Shown piece by piece: positions 45,364 through 53,517 of a stretch of 64,000 bases of DNA; within the stretch, counting starts at the first letter, position 1, and the number at the start of each line of letters is the position of its first letter. The DNA comes from Anabaena sphaerica FACHB-251 (GTDB lineage: Bacteria > Cyanobacteriota > Cyanobacteriia > Cyanobacteriales > Nostocaceae): assembly GCF_014696825.1 (NCBI RefSeq), contig NZ_JACJQU010000004.1:310001-374000 (forward strand), written 5' to 3'. Below the pieces are notes generated by a model. That model was not told the DNA's origin. It saw only the letters and a list, made by a program, of their open reading frames with translations, and did no database searches. Position numbers and translations under genes: made by a program.

Positions 45364-45804
45364 TTAAGTTGGTTTAACAAACACAGCACCGCTTTCAATC
45401 TTAGCTATGTAAGTTTTCAGTGGTTTTTCGGCTGGCCCTTCTTGTACCTTGCCATCACCACTAAATTCTGCATCATGACAAGGACAAACAAATTGATTTT
45501 TATCAGTTTTCCATGCAACTGTACAACCCTTGTGAGTACAAGTAGGATTAACAGCAATCAAATTTTTGGCAGTTTTGGATGTACCGACTACCAATACTGC
45601 ACCCACTGGAGAATCTTGTACTAATAGTTGCCCAGTCTTGTTTAATTCTGTCACAGTACCTACCTTCTGCCAGTCTTGAGTAGCAGCCTGAGAAGGGGAA
45701 GATGCTGTTGTGGTTGTGTCGGTAGAACAGGCTGCAAGTGCGACAGGTAAGGAACTTGCTAATAAACCTAAACCTACCCAATTCAAAAATTCACGACGTT
45801 TCAT
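45364..45804 (-). CDS. Rieske [2Fe-2S] lipoprotein
   Basis: A 146-residue exported iron-sulphur protein. MKRREFLNWVGLGLLASSLP is a Tat-like signal, with a lipobox LAAC at Cys26, then a Ser/Thr/Ala linker. The cluster ligands are intact: C89-T-H91 in CTHKGC94 and C107-P-C109-H110. It is shorter than PetC and lacks its membrane anchor, so it is not the main cytochrome b6f Rieske subunit. It sits between ntcB and nirA; a redox role linked to nitrate assimilation is only a guess from position. Confidence 0.87.
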   Translation of the reverse strand: MKRREFLNWVGLGLLASSLPVALAACSTDTTTTASSPSQAATQDWQKVGTVTELNKTGQLLVQDSPVGAVLVVGTSKTAKNLIAVNPTCTHKGCTVAWKTDKNQFVCPCHDAEFSGDGKVQEGPAEKPLKTYIAKIESGAVFVKPT

Positions 45805-46229
45805 AGATGTTGTAATTTATGGTTTTATTTTTAACTCTCAATCATTATTACTGATAATTTTTAAACTGTCATTATGGAATATTAAAGAACTTAATTTGTA
45901 GTGATTTAATTACTATAAATAATGGCTCTCCTAGACTGGGTATGATAATTTAATAAAAAATAATGGTTGAAAACATTGTGATGCAAGGAGTGTATCAATA
46001 TAAAACCAGGACTTACGCAAAACAGCACGAAAGTAGGGGTAATTCATGAATTACCCCTACGCAAGAATAAGGCTTTCAGTCCTATCTTGCGTAAGTCCTA
46101 AAAACAACAGATTTAATAAAAATAAATTTTAATTTTATTGAATCTCTCGCTACATAATGAATTCAAGCAAGTATTATTATTAAGTTTTCATGTCTAGTCT
46201 GGGAGAGCCTAAATAATTTAATTAATAAT
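45805..46229. other. Intergenic region with a 92-bp element
   Basis: AT-rich gap; its only recognisable feature is the family B element at 46008-46099. CTCTCCTAGACTGGG (45929) and GTCTAGTCTGGGAGAGCC (46193) form a widely spaced inverted repeat flanking the element. Confidence 0.45.
46008..46099. mobile_element. 92-bp MITE-like element (family B), copy 2
   Basis: Same ends (AGGACTTACGCAAAACAG ... TTGCGTAAGTCCT) and central palindrome as the copy at 38147-38238, with only a few substitutions and identical length. Confidence 0.85.
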
Positions 46230-46430
46230 ATGTCCATTAACATCATCAAAGAACATATCGAAATCACTCCTGGTATTTGTGGAGGAAAACCGCGCATTGC
46301 TGGACATCGTATCCGAGTTCAGGATATTGTGATTTGGCATGAACAAATGGGAATGTCTTCTGATGAAATTATCTACCATTATCCTAGTATTACTTTATCT
46401 GATGTCTATGCGGCTTTAGAGGATGTTTGA
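46230..46430 (+). CDS. DUF433 antitoxin-like protein, truncated at its 3' end
   Basis: A 66-codon frame: IEITPGICGGKPRIAGHRIR, VQDIVIWHEQMGMSSDEIIY and YPSITLSDVYAALEDV are typical of DUF433 proteins, which are antitoxins of DUF5615-type PIN-like toxins. Family members usually continue with a Tyr-rich helix (AYYYDH...) that is missing here. The stop falls 3 bp before a hairpin element (46434-46548). No DUF5615 partner follows. Probably a remnant; expression uncertain. Confidence 0.7.
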   Translation: MSINIIKEHIEITPGICGGKPRIAGHRIRVQDIVIWHEQMGMSSDEIIYHYPSITLSDVYAALEDV

Positions 46431-46433
46431 AAA

Positions 46434-46548
46434 GCGAATATAATTCGCTACTACACAAGCGCAGTCCACCTTCGTGGACTAATGAAAAATCAAGGCTTCT
46501 GAACCCACGAAGGTGGGTTTTGTCTGTGTAGCCGCGATTTATAATCGC
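46434..46548. mobile_element. 115-bp palindromic element (family D) at a toxin-antitoxin scar
   Basis: Terminal inverted repeats GCGAATATAATTCGC and GCGATTTATAATCGC are followed inward by CTACTACACA and TGTGTAGC, with an inner hairpin AGTCCACCTTCGTGGACT and ACCCACGAAGGTGGGT. It separates exactly the truncated DUF433 gene and the truncated VapC gene. Confidence 0.8.
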
Positions 46549-46605
46549 TTGCAAATTATTTCTCAGTGCTAAGGAAACAATATTTGTATCTAATAAATAC
46601 GCCAT
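46549..46605 (-). pseudogene. VapC-type PIN-domain toxin, 5' fragment only
   Basis: Nineteen codons (MAYLLDTNIVSLALRNNLQ) match the start of VapC/PIN ribonucleases, including the first catalytic Asp in LLDTN. The frame then runs straight into the family D element at 46548, so the remaining 110 or so codons are gone. The open frame continues to 46390 only with element-derived codons. It starts 5 bp after the stop of the gene at 46611-46907, the usual antitoxin-toxin spacing. Confidence 0.75.
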
Positions 46606-46610
46606 GTTCT

Positions 46611-46907
46611 TTATTTCCGTTTAATCATTTCATCAAAAATCGCTAATTGTTCGGGAGTTAATTCATTTAATGTCCCTGCAACTGCTTCTAATACCATAAT
46701 TCCGCTACAATGTTTTTTCAATTCCTGGTCCTCCATACTATTAAACTCCTCAATAGGTAAGTTTTGCTGAAATAGGTTACATAACTCTTGAACCATTTCC
46801 TCTGCATTTAGTTCTTCCTTAAATAAAGGACGTTCTTCCATCAAAATATTTACGATTTTCTCGATTCTTGTTTTCATAGATTCTTGTTGATTTTCAGTTA
46901 ATAGCAT
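46611..46907 (-). CDS. Putative antitoxin-like protein (98 aa) of the broken vapC locus
   Basis: A 98-residue acidic, helical protein (KEELNAEEMVQELCNLFQQN, IEEFNSMEDQELKKHCSGI) ending LTPEQLAIFDEMIKRK. No DNA-binding fold can be named. Its position, 5 bp before a vapC start, suggests that it served as the antitoxin or a locus companion. With the toxin truncated it is now an orphan. It reads away from the nir promoter. Confidence 0.6.
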   Translation of the reverse strand: MLLTENQQESMKTRIEKIVNILMEERPLFKEELNAEEMVQELCNLFQQNLPIEEFNSMEDQELKKHCSGIMVLEAVAGTLNELTPEQLAIFDEMIKRK

Positions 46908-47135
46908 AATATTTCCTCCATTTAAACAATCATTTATTCATATTTTATCAAATTTTTAACGGTTACTTGTTATCCTCGCTTTCACCCATAGAAAACAATC
47001 TGGCGTTGCTGGATCATGGGATGATTTCGCCCAATTTAGAACGAATTTTCAATGGTTTCAACCGCCAATTCATCCCGCATTTATGCAACGCCAACAATCT
47101 ATTATGCAAAAACCGCAACTCTGATATCCGGTTTC

Positions 47136-47149
47136 TGCATAGCTATGCA
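47136..47149 (+). promoter_or_regulatory. TGCATAGCTATGCA palindrome, candidate NtcB operator
   Basis: A perfect 14-bp palindrome (TGCA-N6-TGCA) 6 bp upstream of the NtcA box. TGCA-containing inverted repeats upstream of the NtcA site are the kind of LysR site described for NtcB in Synechococcus. More TGCA half sites occur at about 47082 and 47105. Assignment to NtcB is inference. Confidence 0.55.
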
Positions 47150-47155
47150 AATTTC

Positions 47156-47197
47156 GTAACAAGCTATACGAATTGTTATGAAAATTCACCTTAACTT
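47156..47197 (+). promoter_or_regulatory. NtcA-activated promoter of the nir operon
   Basis: GTAACAAGCTATAC at 47156-47169 fits GTA-N8-TAC exactly. After 22 bp comes TAACTT (47192-47197), which fits TAN3T. This is the canonical class II NtcA-activated promoter architecture. The expected transcription start is about 47204, leaving a 5' leader of about 120 nt before nirA. Confidence 0.85.
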
Positions 47198-47326
47198 AAC
47201 AATATCGAAATTGTTACAACCACCAAGCGGAAACTACTAACAGTTATTTCCTCAAAGTGGCAAGTACAGAACCGATAAGAACACGGATACACAATTAATT
47301 AAGTCCTGTTCCCCAGAAAACAGCCC

Positions 47327-48895
47327 ATGACAGAAACAGCAACTACCACCGAAAAACTCAATAAATTCGAGAAATTCAAAGCTGAAAAAGACGGACTTGC
47401 AGTTAAAGACGAAATAGAAAATTTTGCCCACATCGGTTGGGAAGCAATGGACGAAAACGACCTCAACCATCGCCTAAAATGGTTAGGTGTATTCTTCCGT
47501 CCAGTGACTCCCGGTAAATTTATGATGCGGATGCGTTTACCTAACGGTATTCTCACCAGCAATCAAATGTCTGCTTTAGCGGAAGTGGTACAGCGTTACG
47601 GTGAAAATGGCAGCGCCGATATTACCACCAGACAGAATATACAACTACGCGGGATCAATATTGAAGATATTCCAGATATCTTTAATAAATTTCACAAAGT
47701 TGGGTTAACCACCATTCAATCCGGGATGGATAACGTCCGCAATATTACAGGTGATCCCGTAGCAGGTTTGGATGCTGATGAGTTGTATGATACCAGGGAA
47801 TTGGTGCAGCAAATCCAAGATATGCTTACTAACAGCGGTGAAGGTAATCCAGAATTCAGCAATCTTCCCCGCAAATTTAATATTGCAATTACCGGAGGAA
47901 GGGATAATTCAGTTCACGCAGAAATTAACGATTTAGCCTTTATTCCCGCTTTTTGGGGAAATCCAGATCAAGTACCAATATTTGGTTTTAACGTCATTGT
48001 CGGCGGCTTATTTTCAGCAAAACGTTGTGAAGCTGCTATTCCTCTAAATGTTTGGGTATCTCCTACAGAAGTTGTCTCATTATGCCAAGTCATTGTTGAG
48101 ATTTTCCGAAATCATGGCTTACGCGCAAATAGACAAAAAGCCCGTTTAATGTGGCTACTTGATGAATGGGGTATAGAAAAATTTCGCGCTGAAGTAGAAA
48201 AGCGTTTTGGTAAATCATTATTACCCGCAGCAGCCAAAGATGAAATTGACTGGGAAAAGCGTGATCACGTGGGGATATATCAACAAAAACAACCTGGATT
48301 GAACTACGCAGGTCTAAATATACCCGTCGGGAGATTGTATGCTGATGATATGTTTGAAATTGCCCGATTAGCCGAAGTTTATGGAAGTGGAGAAATCCGG
48401 TTTACGGTAGAGCAAAATATCATTATTCCCAATATTCCCGATACCAGTTTAACAACATTTTTCACAGAACCAATATTAGACAAATTTGCAGTTAATCCTG
48501 GTTTATTAATGCGATCATTAGTATCCTGCACTGGCGCACAATTTTGCAACTTTGCATTAATAGAAACCAAAAATCGCGCCTTAGCAATGATTAAATCATT
48601 GGAATCTGAATTAATTTTATCTCATCCCGTGCGAATTCATTGGACAGGATGTCCTAATTCTTGTGGACAACCCCAAGTAGCAGATATTGGCTTAATGGGA
48701 ACTAAAGTTCGTAAAAATGGACAAATGGCAGAAGGTGTGGATATTTACATGGGTGGCAAAGTTGGGAAAGACGCACATTTAGGAACTTGTGTACAAAAAA
48801 GTATTCCCTGTGAAGACTTGCAACCTGTCTTAAGAGATTTACTCATTCAGAAATTTGGCGCAAAAATTAGGGAACAAGCTTTAATTTCCCATTAA
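47327..48895 (+). CDS. nirA: Ferredoxin-nitrite reductase
   Basis: Reduces nitrite to ammonium with six electrons from ferredoxin, using siroheme and a [4Fe-4S] cluster. The cluster/siroheme Cys residues are visible in SCTGAQFCNFALIETKNR (about 400) and HWTGCPNSCGQPQVADIG (about 441). TTRQNIQLRGINIEDIP is the first siroheme-binding segment. 522 residues is typical for the cyanobacterial single-module form without a C-terminal ferredoxin extension. It is the first gene of the nir operon, with nrtA starting 61 bp downstream. Confidence 0.97.
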   Translation: MTETATTTEKLNKFEKFKAEKDGLAVKDEIENFAHIGWEAMDENDLNHRLKWLGVFFRPVTPGKFMMRMRLPNGILTSNQMSALAEVVQRYGENGSADITTRQNIQLRGINIEDIPDIFNKFHKVGLTTIQSGMDNVRNITGDPVAGLDADELYDTRELVQQIQDMLTNSGEGNPEFSNLPRKFNIAITGGRDNSVHAEINDLAFIPAFWGNPDQVPIFGFNVIVGGLFSAKRCEAAIPLNVWVSPTEVVSLCQVIVEIFRNHGLRANRQKARLMWLLDEWGIEKFRAEVEKRFGKSLLPAAAKDEIDWEKRDHVGIYQQKQPGLNYAGLNIPVGRLYADDMFEIARLAEVYGSGEIRFTVEQNIIIPNIPDTSLTTFFTEPILDKFAVNPGLLMRSLVSCTGAQFCNFALIETKNRALAMIKSLESELILSHPVRIHWTGCPNSCGQPQVADIGLMGTKVRKNGQMAEGVDIYMGGKVGKDAHLGTCVQKSIPCEDLQPVLRDLLIQKFGAKIREQALISH

Positions 48896-48956
48896 ATCAA
48901 GCGCCACAATCCAGACATAATCGCAAATCATAATTAAACCTGACTAAGAGTTAACA

Positions 48957-50282
48957 ATGAGCAATATTTCTCGCAGAAAATTTATTATTACCTCAAGCGT
49001 AGCAGCAGCAACTTCTATCTTGGTACACGGTTGTTCATCCAGTAACTCTAAGTCAGCTACAACAGATAGTGCTGCTTCGTCTAATACAAAACTGGCTAAC
49101 AATTCCACAGTTACTAATGCCCCAAAAGTAGAAACAACCACAGCCAAATTAGGATTTATTGCTTTAACAGATTCTGCACCCTTAATTATTGCTAAAGAAA
49201 AAGGCTTCTTTGCTAAATATGGGATGACAGATGTTGAAGTCAGCAAACAGAAATCTTGGCCAGTCACCCGCGATAACTTAAAAATTGGCTCATCTGGTGG
49301 TGGTATTGATGGCGCACATATTCTTACACCCATGCCCTATCTTCTGACCATAAATGATAAAGTACCAATGTATCTTTTGGCGCGGTTAAATATCAATGGT
49401 CAAGCCATTTCAGTTGCTGAAAAATTCAAAGATTTGAAAGTTGGTTTACAAAGTAAATCACTTAAAGAGTCGGTAAATAAAGCCAAAGCTGATAAAAAAT
49501 CCATCAAAGTTGCCATGACTTTTCCCGGTGGTACTCACGATTTATGGATGCGTTATTGGTTAGCTGCTGGCGGTATTAATCCTGATCAAGATGTAATTTT
49601 GGAAGCAGTACCACCACCACAAATGGTGGCAAATATGAAAGTTGGGACTGTTGATGCTTTTTGTGTAGGTGAACCTTGGAACGCTCAATTGGTCAGCCAA
49701 AAATTAGGTTATACAGCTTTATCTACAGGTGAATTATGGAATAATCATCCAGAAAAAGCCTTTGCAATGCGTAAAGATTGGGTTGATAAAAATCCAAATG
49801 CTACACAAGCATTGTTAATGGCAATTATGGAAGCACAACAATGGTGTGATCAGGCAGAAAATAAAGAAGAAATGTGTAAAATCTGCGCTGATAGAAAATA
49901 CTTTAATGTTGCGGCATCTGACATTTTAGAACGGGCTAAAGGTAATATTGACTATGGTGATGGACGCAAGGAGAAAAACTCCGCATATCGGATGAAGTAT
50001 TGGGCTGATAATGCTTCCTATCCCTATAAGAGTCATGATACTTGGTTTTTAACTGAAGAAATTCGTTGGGGTTATTTACCTAAAGATACCAAGGTGAAGG
50101 AAATAGTTGAGCAGGTAAATAGAGAAGATTTATGGAAACAAGCTGCTAAGGCTTTGGGTGTAGCTGCTGCGGAAATTCCAGCCAGTTCTTCTCGTGGTGT
50201 AGAAACATTTTTTGATGGTGTGAAGTTCGATCCAGAAAAACCAGAGGAATATTTAAAGAGTTTGCAAATTAAGAAGGTGTAA
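48957..50282 (+). CDS. nrtA: Nitrate/nitrite-binding lipoprotein of ABC transporter
   Basis: A 441-residue periplasmic binding protein. MSNISRRKFIITSSVAAATS is a twin-Arg-like signal, with a lipobox at Cys26 (LVHGC) and a Ser/Thr-rich linker. The mature part starts AKLGFIALTDSAPLIIAKEK and has the NrtA/CmpA/SsuA fold (VDAFCVGEPWNAQLVSQKLG). It captures nitrate and nitrite; the bicarbonate-binding CmpA is a close relative, but the nir context decides. It ends FDGVKFDPEKPEEYLKSLQI, a motif repeated at the NrtC C-terminus. Confidence 0.95.
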   Translation: MSNISRRKFIITSSVAAATSILVHGCSSSNSKSATTDSAASSNTKLANNSTVTNAPKVETTTAKLGFIALTDSAPLIIAKEKGFFAKYGMTDVEVSKQKSWPVTRDNLKIGSSGGGIDGAHILTPMPYLLTINDKVPMYLLARLNINGQAISVAEKFKDLKVGLQSKSLKESVNKAKADKKSIKVAMTFPGGTHDLWMRYWLAAGGINPDQDVILEAVPPPQMVANMKVGTVDAFCVGEPWNAQLVSQKLGYTALSTGELWNNHPEKAFAMRKDWVDKNPNATQALLMAIMEAQQWCDQAENKEEMCKICADRKYFNVAASDILERAKGNIDYGDGRKEKNSAYRMKYWADNASYPYKSHDTWFLTEEIRWGYLPKDTKVKEIVEQVNREDLWKQAAKALGVAAAEIPASSSRGVETFFDGVKFDPEKPEEYLKSLQIKKV

Positions 50283-50288
50283 TTGTAG

Positions 50289-50316
50289 GTTGGGTTAAGC
50301 GACAGCGCCACCCAAC
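50289..50316. repeat. Hairpin repeat GTTGGGT / ACCCAAC after nrtA
   Basis: A 7-bp inverted repeat directly after the nrtA stop, followed at 50349-50375 by a CACGCAGAGACGCAGAG dispersed repeat. It may attenuate transcription between nrtA and nrtB. Confidence 0.5.
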
Positions 50317-50411
50317 AATATCTACTAGATTAATGAGACTTTTGAGGCTCACGCAGAGACGCAGAGAAGAGCAAGAAAAGAGATTTTTAATAATTTACTT
50401 AGGAGAAATAA

Positions 50412-51254
50412 ATGGCTGCTATTGTGGGAAGTCGTAGAATTATTAGTAAACAGCAGAAGGCTATTAATAAATTTTTGATCAATAAGGTTCTACCGCCGCT
50501 GTTTGGATTATTTATTTTTTTGATGTTGTGGGAATTACTTTGTTTAATTCCGGGTTTTCAATTACCTGGTCCGATAGAAACAATTCGTGAAACTTGGGAC
50601 CCTTTTGTTATTCATCCTTTTTTCGATAATGGTGACAGTGATAAGGGTTTAGGTTGGCAGATATTGACCAGTTTAGGACGGGTTGCTTTAGGTTTTTCTC
50701 TAGCAGCAGTTGTAGGGGTTGCTTTAGGAATATTAATTGGCTCTAATACATTTCTGTATAATGCTGTAGACCCGATTTTTCAGGTATTAAGAACTATCCC
50801 TCCTTTAGCTTGGTTGCCAATTTCTTTAGCAGCTTTTCAACAAGCTAACCCATCGGCAATTTTCGTAATTTTCATTACTTCGATTTGGCCGATTGTGATT
50901 AATACAACTGTGGGTGTGCAGAATATTCCCCAAGATTATGTAAATGTGGCTCGTGTTTTGCGTTTGCGTAAGGAAAATTATTTCTTAAAAATTGTGTTTC
51001 CGGCAACTGTTCCTTATATTTTCACGGGTTTGAGAATTGGTATCGGTTTATCTTGGTTGGCAATTGTCGCAGCAGAAATGTTAGTTGGTGGTGTGGGTAT
51101 TGGTTCTTTTATTTGGGATGCTTATAACACAACTACAGAAACTAATTTGAGTGAGATTATTATCGCGTTAGTATATGTCGGTTTGGTGGGATTAGTTTTA
51201 GATAGAATGGTGGCTTTTGTTGCCCAAAAGGTTGTCACAACAGAACAAAAATAA
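50412..51254 (+). CDS. nrtB: Nitrate ABC transporter permease
   Basis: A 280-residue inner-membrane protein with about six helices. The ABC permease EAA-type loop reads [20 protein letters not shown] near residue 180, and [20 protein letters not shown] follows. [20 protein letters not shown] is the first helix after a basic head. AGGAGAAATAA precedes the ATG. Works with NrtA, NrtC and NrtD. Confidence 0.96.
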   Translation: MAAIVGSRRIISKQQKAINKFLINKVLPPLFGLFIFLMLWELLCLIPGFQLPGPIETIRETWDPFVIHPFFDNGDSDKGLGWQILTSLGRVALGFSLAAVVGVALGILIGSNTFLYNAVDPIFQVLRTIPPLAWLPISLAAFQQANPSAIFVIFITSIWPIVINTTVGVQNIPQDYVNVARVLRLRKENYFLKIVFPATVPYIFTGLRIGIGLSWLAIVAAEMLVGGVGIGSFIWDAYNTTTETNLSEIIIALVYVGLVGLVLDRMVAFVAQKVVTTEQK

Positions 51255-51303
51255 TTTGTAATAGTTCCTCCGGCACGCTACGTAAACGTAATTCATTATT
51301 CCA

Positions 51304-51367
51304 AGATCCCCGACTTAGCACATCAATTCATAATTTAATCACACCCTCAAAAAGAAGTCGGGGATCT
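51304..51367. repeat. Dispersed hairpin AGATCCCCGACTT / AAGTCGGGGATCT in the nrtB-nrtC gap
   Basis: A perfect 13-bp inverted repeat with a 38-nt loop inside the operon. The same family occurs at 40830-40862 with a T-run. In an mRNA it could stabilise the upstream part or partially terminate. Confidence 0.7.
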
Positions 51368-51400
51368 GAATTATTCCTAATCACCAATCACGCATTACCC

Positions 51401-53377
51401 ATGAATACTTTTTTAGAAATTGACCATGTAGACCGAATATTTAACCTACCCGATGGTGGTAAATATATCGCCTTAAAAAATATTGAGTTGAAAATATCCC
51501 AAGGTGAATTCATTTCTTTAATTGGACATTCTGGTTGTGGTAAATCCACTTTACTCAACATTATTGCCGGGTTAGATCAAGCCAGTATTGGTGGAGTGAC
51601 GTTGGAAGGTCGGGAAGTGAGAGAACCAGGCCCAGATAGAATGGTGGTTTTTCAAAATTACTCGTTGCTTCCTTGGTTCACTGTACGGGAAAACATCGCT
51701 TTGGCTGTGGATGAAGTACATCAAAATCTACCTAAGGGAGAACGTCGAGGAATTATAGAAGAACATATCGATATGGTAGGGCTGCGCCGTGCGGCGAATA
51801 AGCGTCCTAGTGAGTTATCGGGAGGGATGAAACAGCGAGTGGCGATCGCTCGTGCTTTGGCTACCCGTCCGAAGTTGTTGTTGCTAGATGAGCCTTTTGG
51901 CGCTTTGGATGCGCTGACAAGGGGTAATTTGCAAGCGCAATTAATGACTATATGTAATGAACACAGAATTACCTGTGTGATGGTGACACATGATGTCGAT
52001 GAGGCGCTATTGTTGAGCGATCGCATCGTTATGCTCACCAACGGACCAGAAGCACACATTGGACAAATCCTCGAAGTTCCTATCCCCCGTCCCCGTCAAC
52101 GTTTGGAAGTAGTTAACAATCCCTGTTACTACAACTTGCGGAATCAAATAATCTACTTCCTCAACCAACAAAAACAAGCAAAAAAACGCCAAAAACAACC
52201 CACAGCACCAGCAATTATTTCCAACAATAACTTAGAAAAAGTTCATTTAGAAATTGGCTATATTCCCCTCACCCAAGCCGCGCCCTTAATAGTTGCGAAA
52301 GAAAAAGGTTTCTTTGCTGAATACGGTTTAGAAGTCAACCTCAACCCTGAAACTAGCTGGAAAGACATAGCCAAAGGTGTAGCAACTAGCAAACTTGATG
52401 CCGCCCAAATGGTCGCAGGTATGCCCCTAGCCATGACTTTAGGTGCAGGAGGTAAAAATGCGGTGTCAATGGTGACAGCCATGACCCTCTCCCGCAATGG
52501 TAGCGCCATCACCTTCAGCAAAGAACTACTCAACGCTGGGGTCAAAAACCTAGCAGACTTTCAAACCACCATCAACGCTGACTTAGACAAAACCCACACC
52601 TTGGGAATTGTCCATCCTGCATCCATGCAAAACCTGTTATTGCGCTATTGGTTAGCAGAGTCTGGAATTCAACCTGATGTAGATGTCAGTTTGATGGTAA
52701 TTCCACCAGAAGAGATGCTAACCGCCCTCCAAGACGGGAAAATAGATGGTTACTGTGTTGGTGAACCTTGGAACTCTCACGCAGTTGATCAAAATGTGGG
52801 TTTTATCACCGCTATTACATCAGAACTTTGGAATGGACATCCAGACAAAGTATTAGGAGTACGAGAAGATTGGGCGCAGGAAAATCCCCAAACACATTTA
52901 GCTTTAGTAAAAGCCCTATTAGCAGCTTGTGAATACTGCGACGATATTCGCAACCGGGAAGAAGTTATCACATTAATTTCTCAACCTGACTATCTTGGTA
53001 GTAATTCTCTCCTTCTTCGTCCAGGTTTAATAGATACTTACAAGCATAATCATCATCAACAAACCCAAACTTCCCATCAGTTTTATTTCAATAAAGCTAA
53101 CTATCCCGACCGTAACGAAATGCTATGGATTTTAACCCAACTAGCCCGTTGGGGTTTAGTAGCTTTCCCGAAAAACTGGGTAGAAGTAATTGATAGAGTT
53201 TGTCGTCCAGATATATTTGGTGCAGCCGCAAGAGAAAGAGGCATTTTAGATATTGGACGGGAAGAACCAATTCAATTATTTGATGGCAAAGTTTTTAATC
53301 CTTCAGAACCAATAGAGTATCTAAAAAGTTTGGAAATCAAACGTCAACTTCGGGTTGAAGAAGTATTTATTTCGTAG
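51401..53377 (+). CDS. nrtC: Nitrate ABC transporter ATPase fused to NrtA-like domain
   Basis: A 658-residue fusion. The N-terminal ATPase (to about 260) has Walker [13 protein letters not shown] signature [14 protein letters not shown] and Walker [14 protein letters not shown]. After a basic Gln-rich linker (about 262-275), a NrtA-like domain follows ([38 protein letters not shown]), known in NrtC as a cytoplasmic regulatory domain needed for ammonium inhibition of uptake. The stop codon TAG at 53375-53377 is part of the family A hairpin element, so the last residues (VEEVFIS) border the insertion. Confidence 0.96.
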   Translation: MNTFLEIDHVDRIFNLPDGGKYIALKNIELKISQGEFISLIGHSGCGKSTLLNIIAGLDQASIGGVTLEGREVREPGPDRMVVFQNYSLLPWFTVRENIALAVDEVHQNLPKGERRGIIEEHIDMVGLRRAANKRPSELSGGMKQRVAIARALATRPKLLLLDEPFGALDALTRGNLQAQLMTICNEHRITCVMVTHDVDEALLLSDRIVMLTNGPEAHIGQILEVPIPRPRQRLEVVNNPCYYNLRNQIIYFLNQQKQAKKRQKQPTAPAIISNNNLEKVHLEIGYIPLTQAAPLIVAKEKGFFAEYGLEVNLNPETSWKDIAKGVATSKLDAAQMVAGMPLAMTLGAGGKNAVSMVTAMTLSRNGSAITFSKELLNAGVKNLADFQTTINADLDKTHTLGIVHPASMQNLLLRYWLAESGIQPDVDVSLMVIPPEEMLTALQDGKIDGYCVGEPWNSHAVDQNVGFITAITSELWNGHPDKVLGVREDWAQENPQTHLALVKALLAACEYCDDIRNREEVITLISQPDYLGSNSLLLRPGLIDTYKHNHHQQTQTSHQFYFNKANYPDRNEMLWILTQLARWGLVAFPKNWVEVIDRVCRPDIFGAAARERGILDIGREEPIQLFDGKVFNPSEPIEYLKSLEIKRQLRVEEVFIS

Positions 53378-53446
53378 GGGCGAAGCATTCGGGCGATAAA
53401 TTCTCGGTTTTTACCAAAGACTGTTCTCCGAATGCTTCGCCCTTAC
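53374..53446. mobile_element. Hairpin element (family A), inverted copy after nrtC
   Basis: GTAGGGGCGAAGCATTCGGG and CCGAATGCTTCGCCCTTAC are the inverted ends. The interior (GGTTTTTACCAAAGACTGTTCTC) is the reverse complement of the elements at 26994-27230. It starts with the GTAG that contains the nrtC stop codon. Confidence 0.85.
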
Positions 53447-53517
53447 ATTAGTCATTGGTCAAAGTAACATAATAAACTCCCAATTATTCATTACTAATTA
53501 CCCATTACCAAAAAATC

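Larger units (their letters stand above)
46908..47326. promoter_or_regulatory. nir operon control region
   Basis: The 419-bp divergent gap between the antitoxin-like gene and nirA. It carries the 14-bp palindrome at 47136-47149, the NtcA box at 47156-47169 and the -10 at 47192-47197. A 75-codon open frame here (46967-47194) runs through these sites and is not considered a gene. Confidence 0.75.

Noticed and set aside
45322-45624. 100-codon plus-strand frame antisense to the Rieske gene
   Set aside because: Shadow of the Rieske frame; no family-like motif.
46967-47194. 75-codon open frame upstream of nirA
   Set aside because: It runs through the TGCA palindrome, NtcA box and -10; composition is not protein-like.
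47252-47562. Minus-strand frames over the start of nirA
   Set aside because: Antisense shadows of nirA; no motifs or initiation signals.
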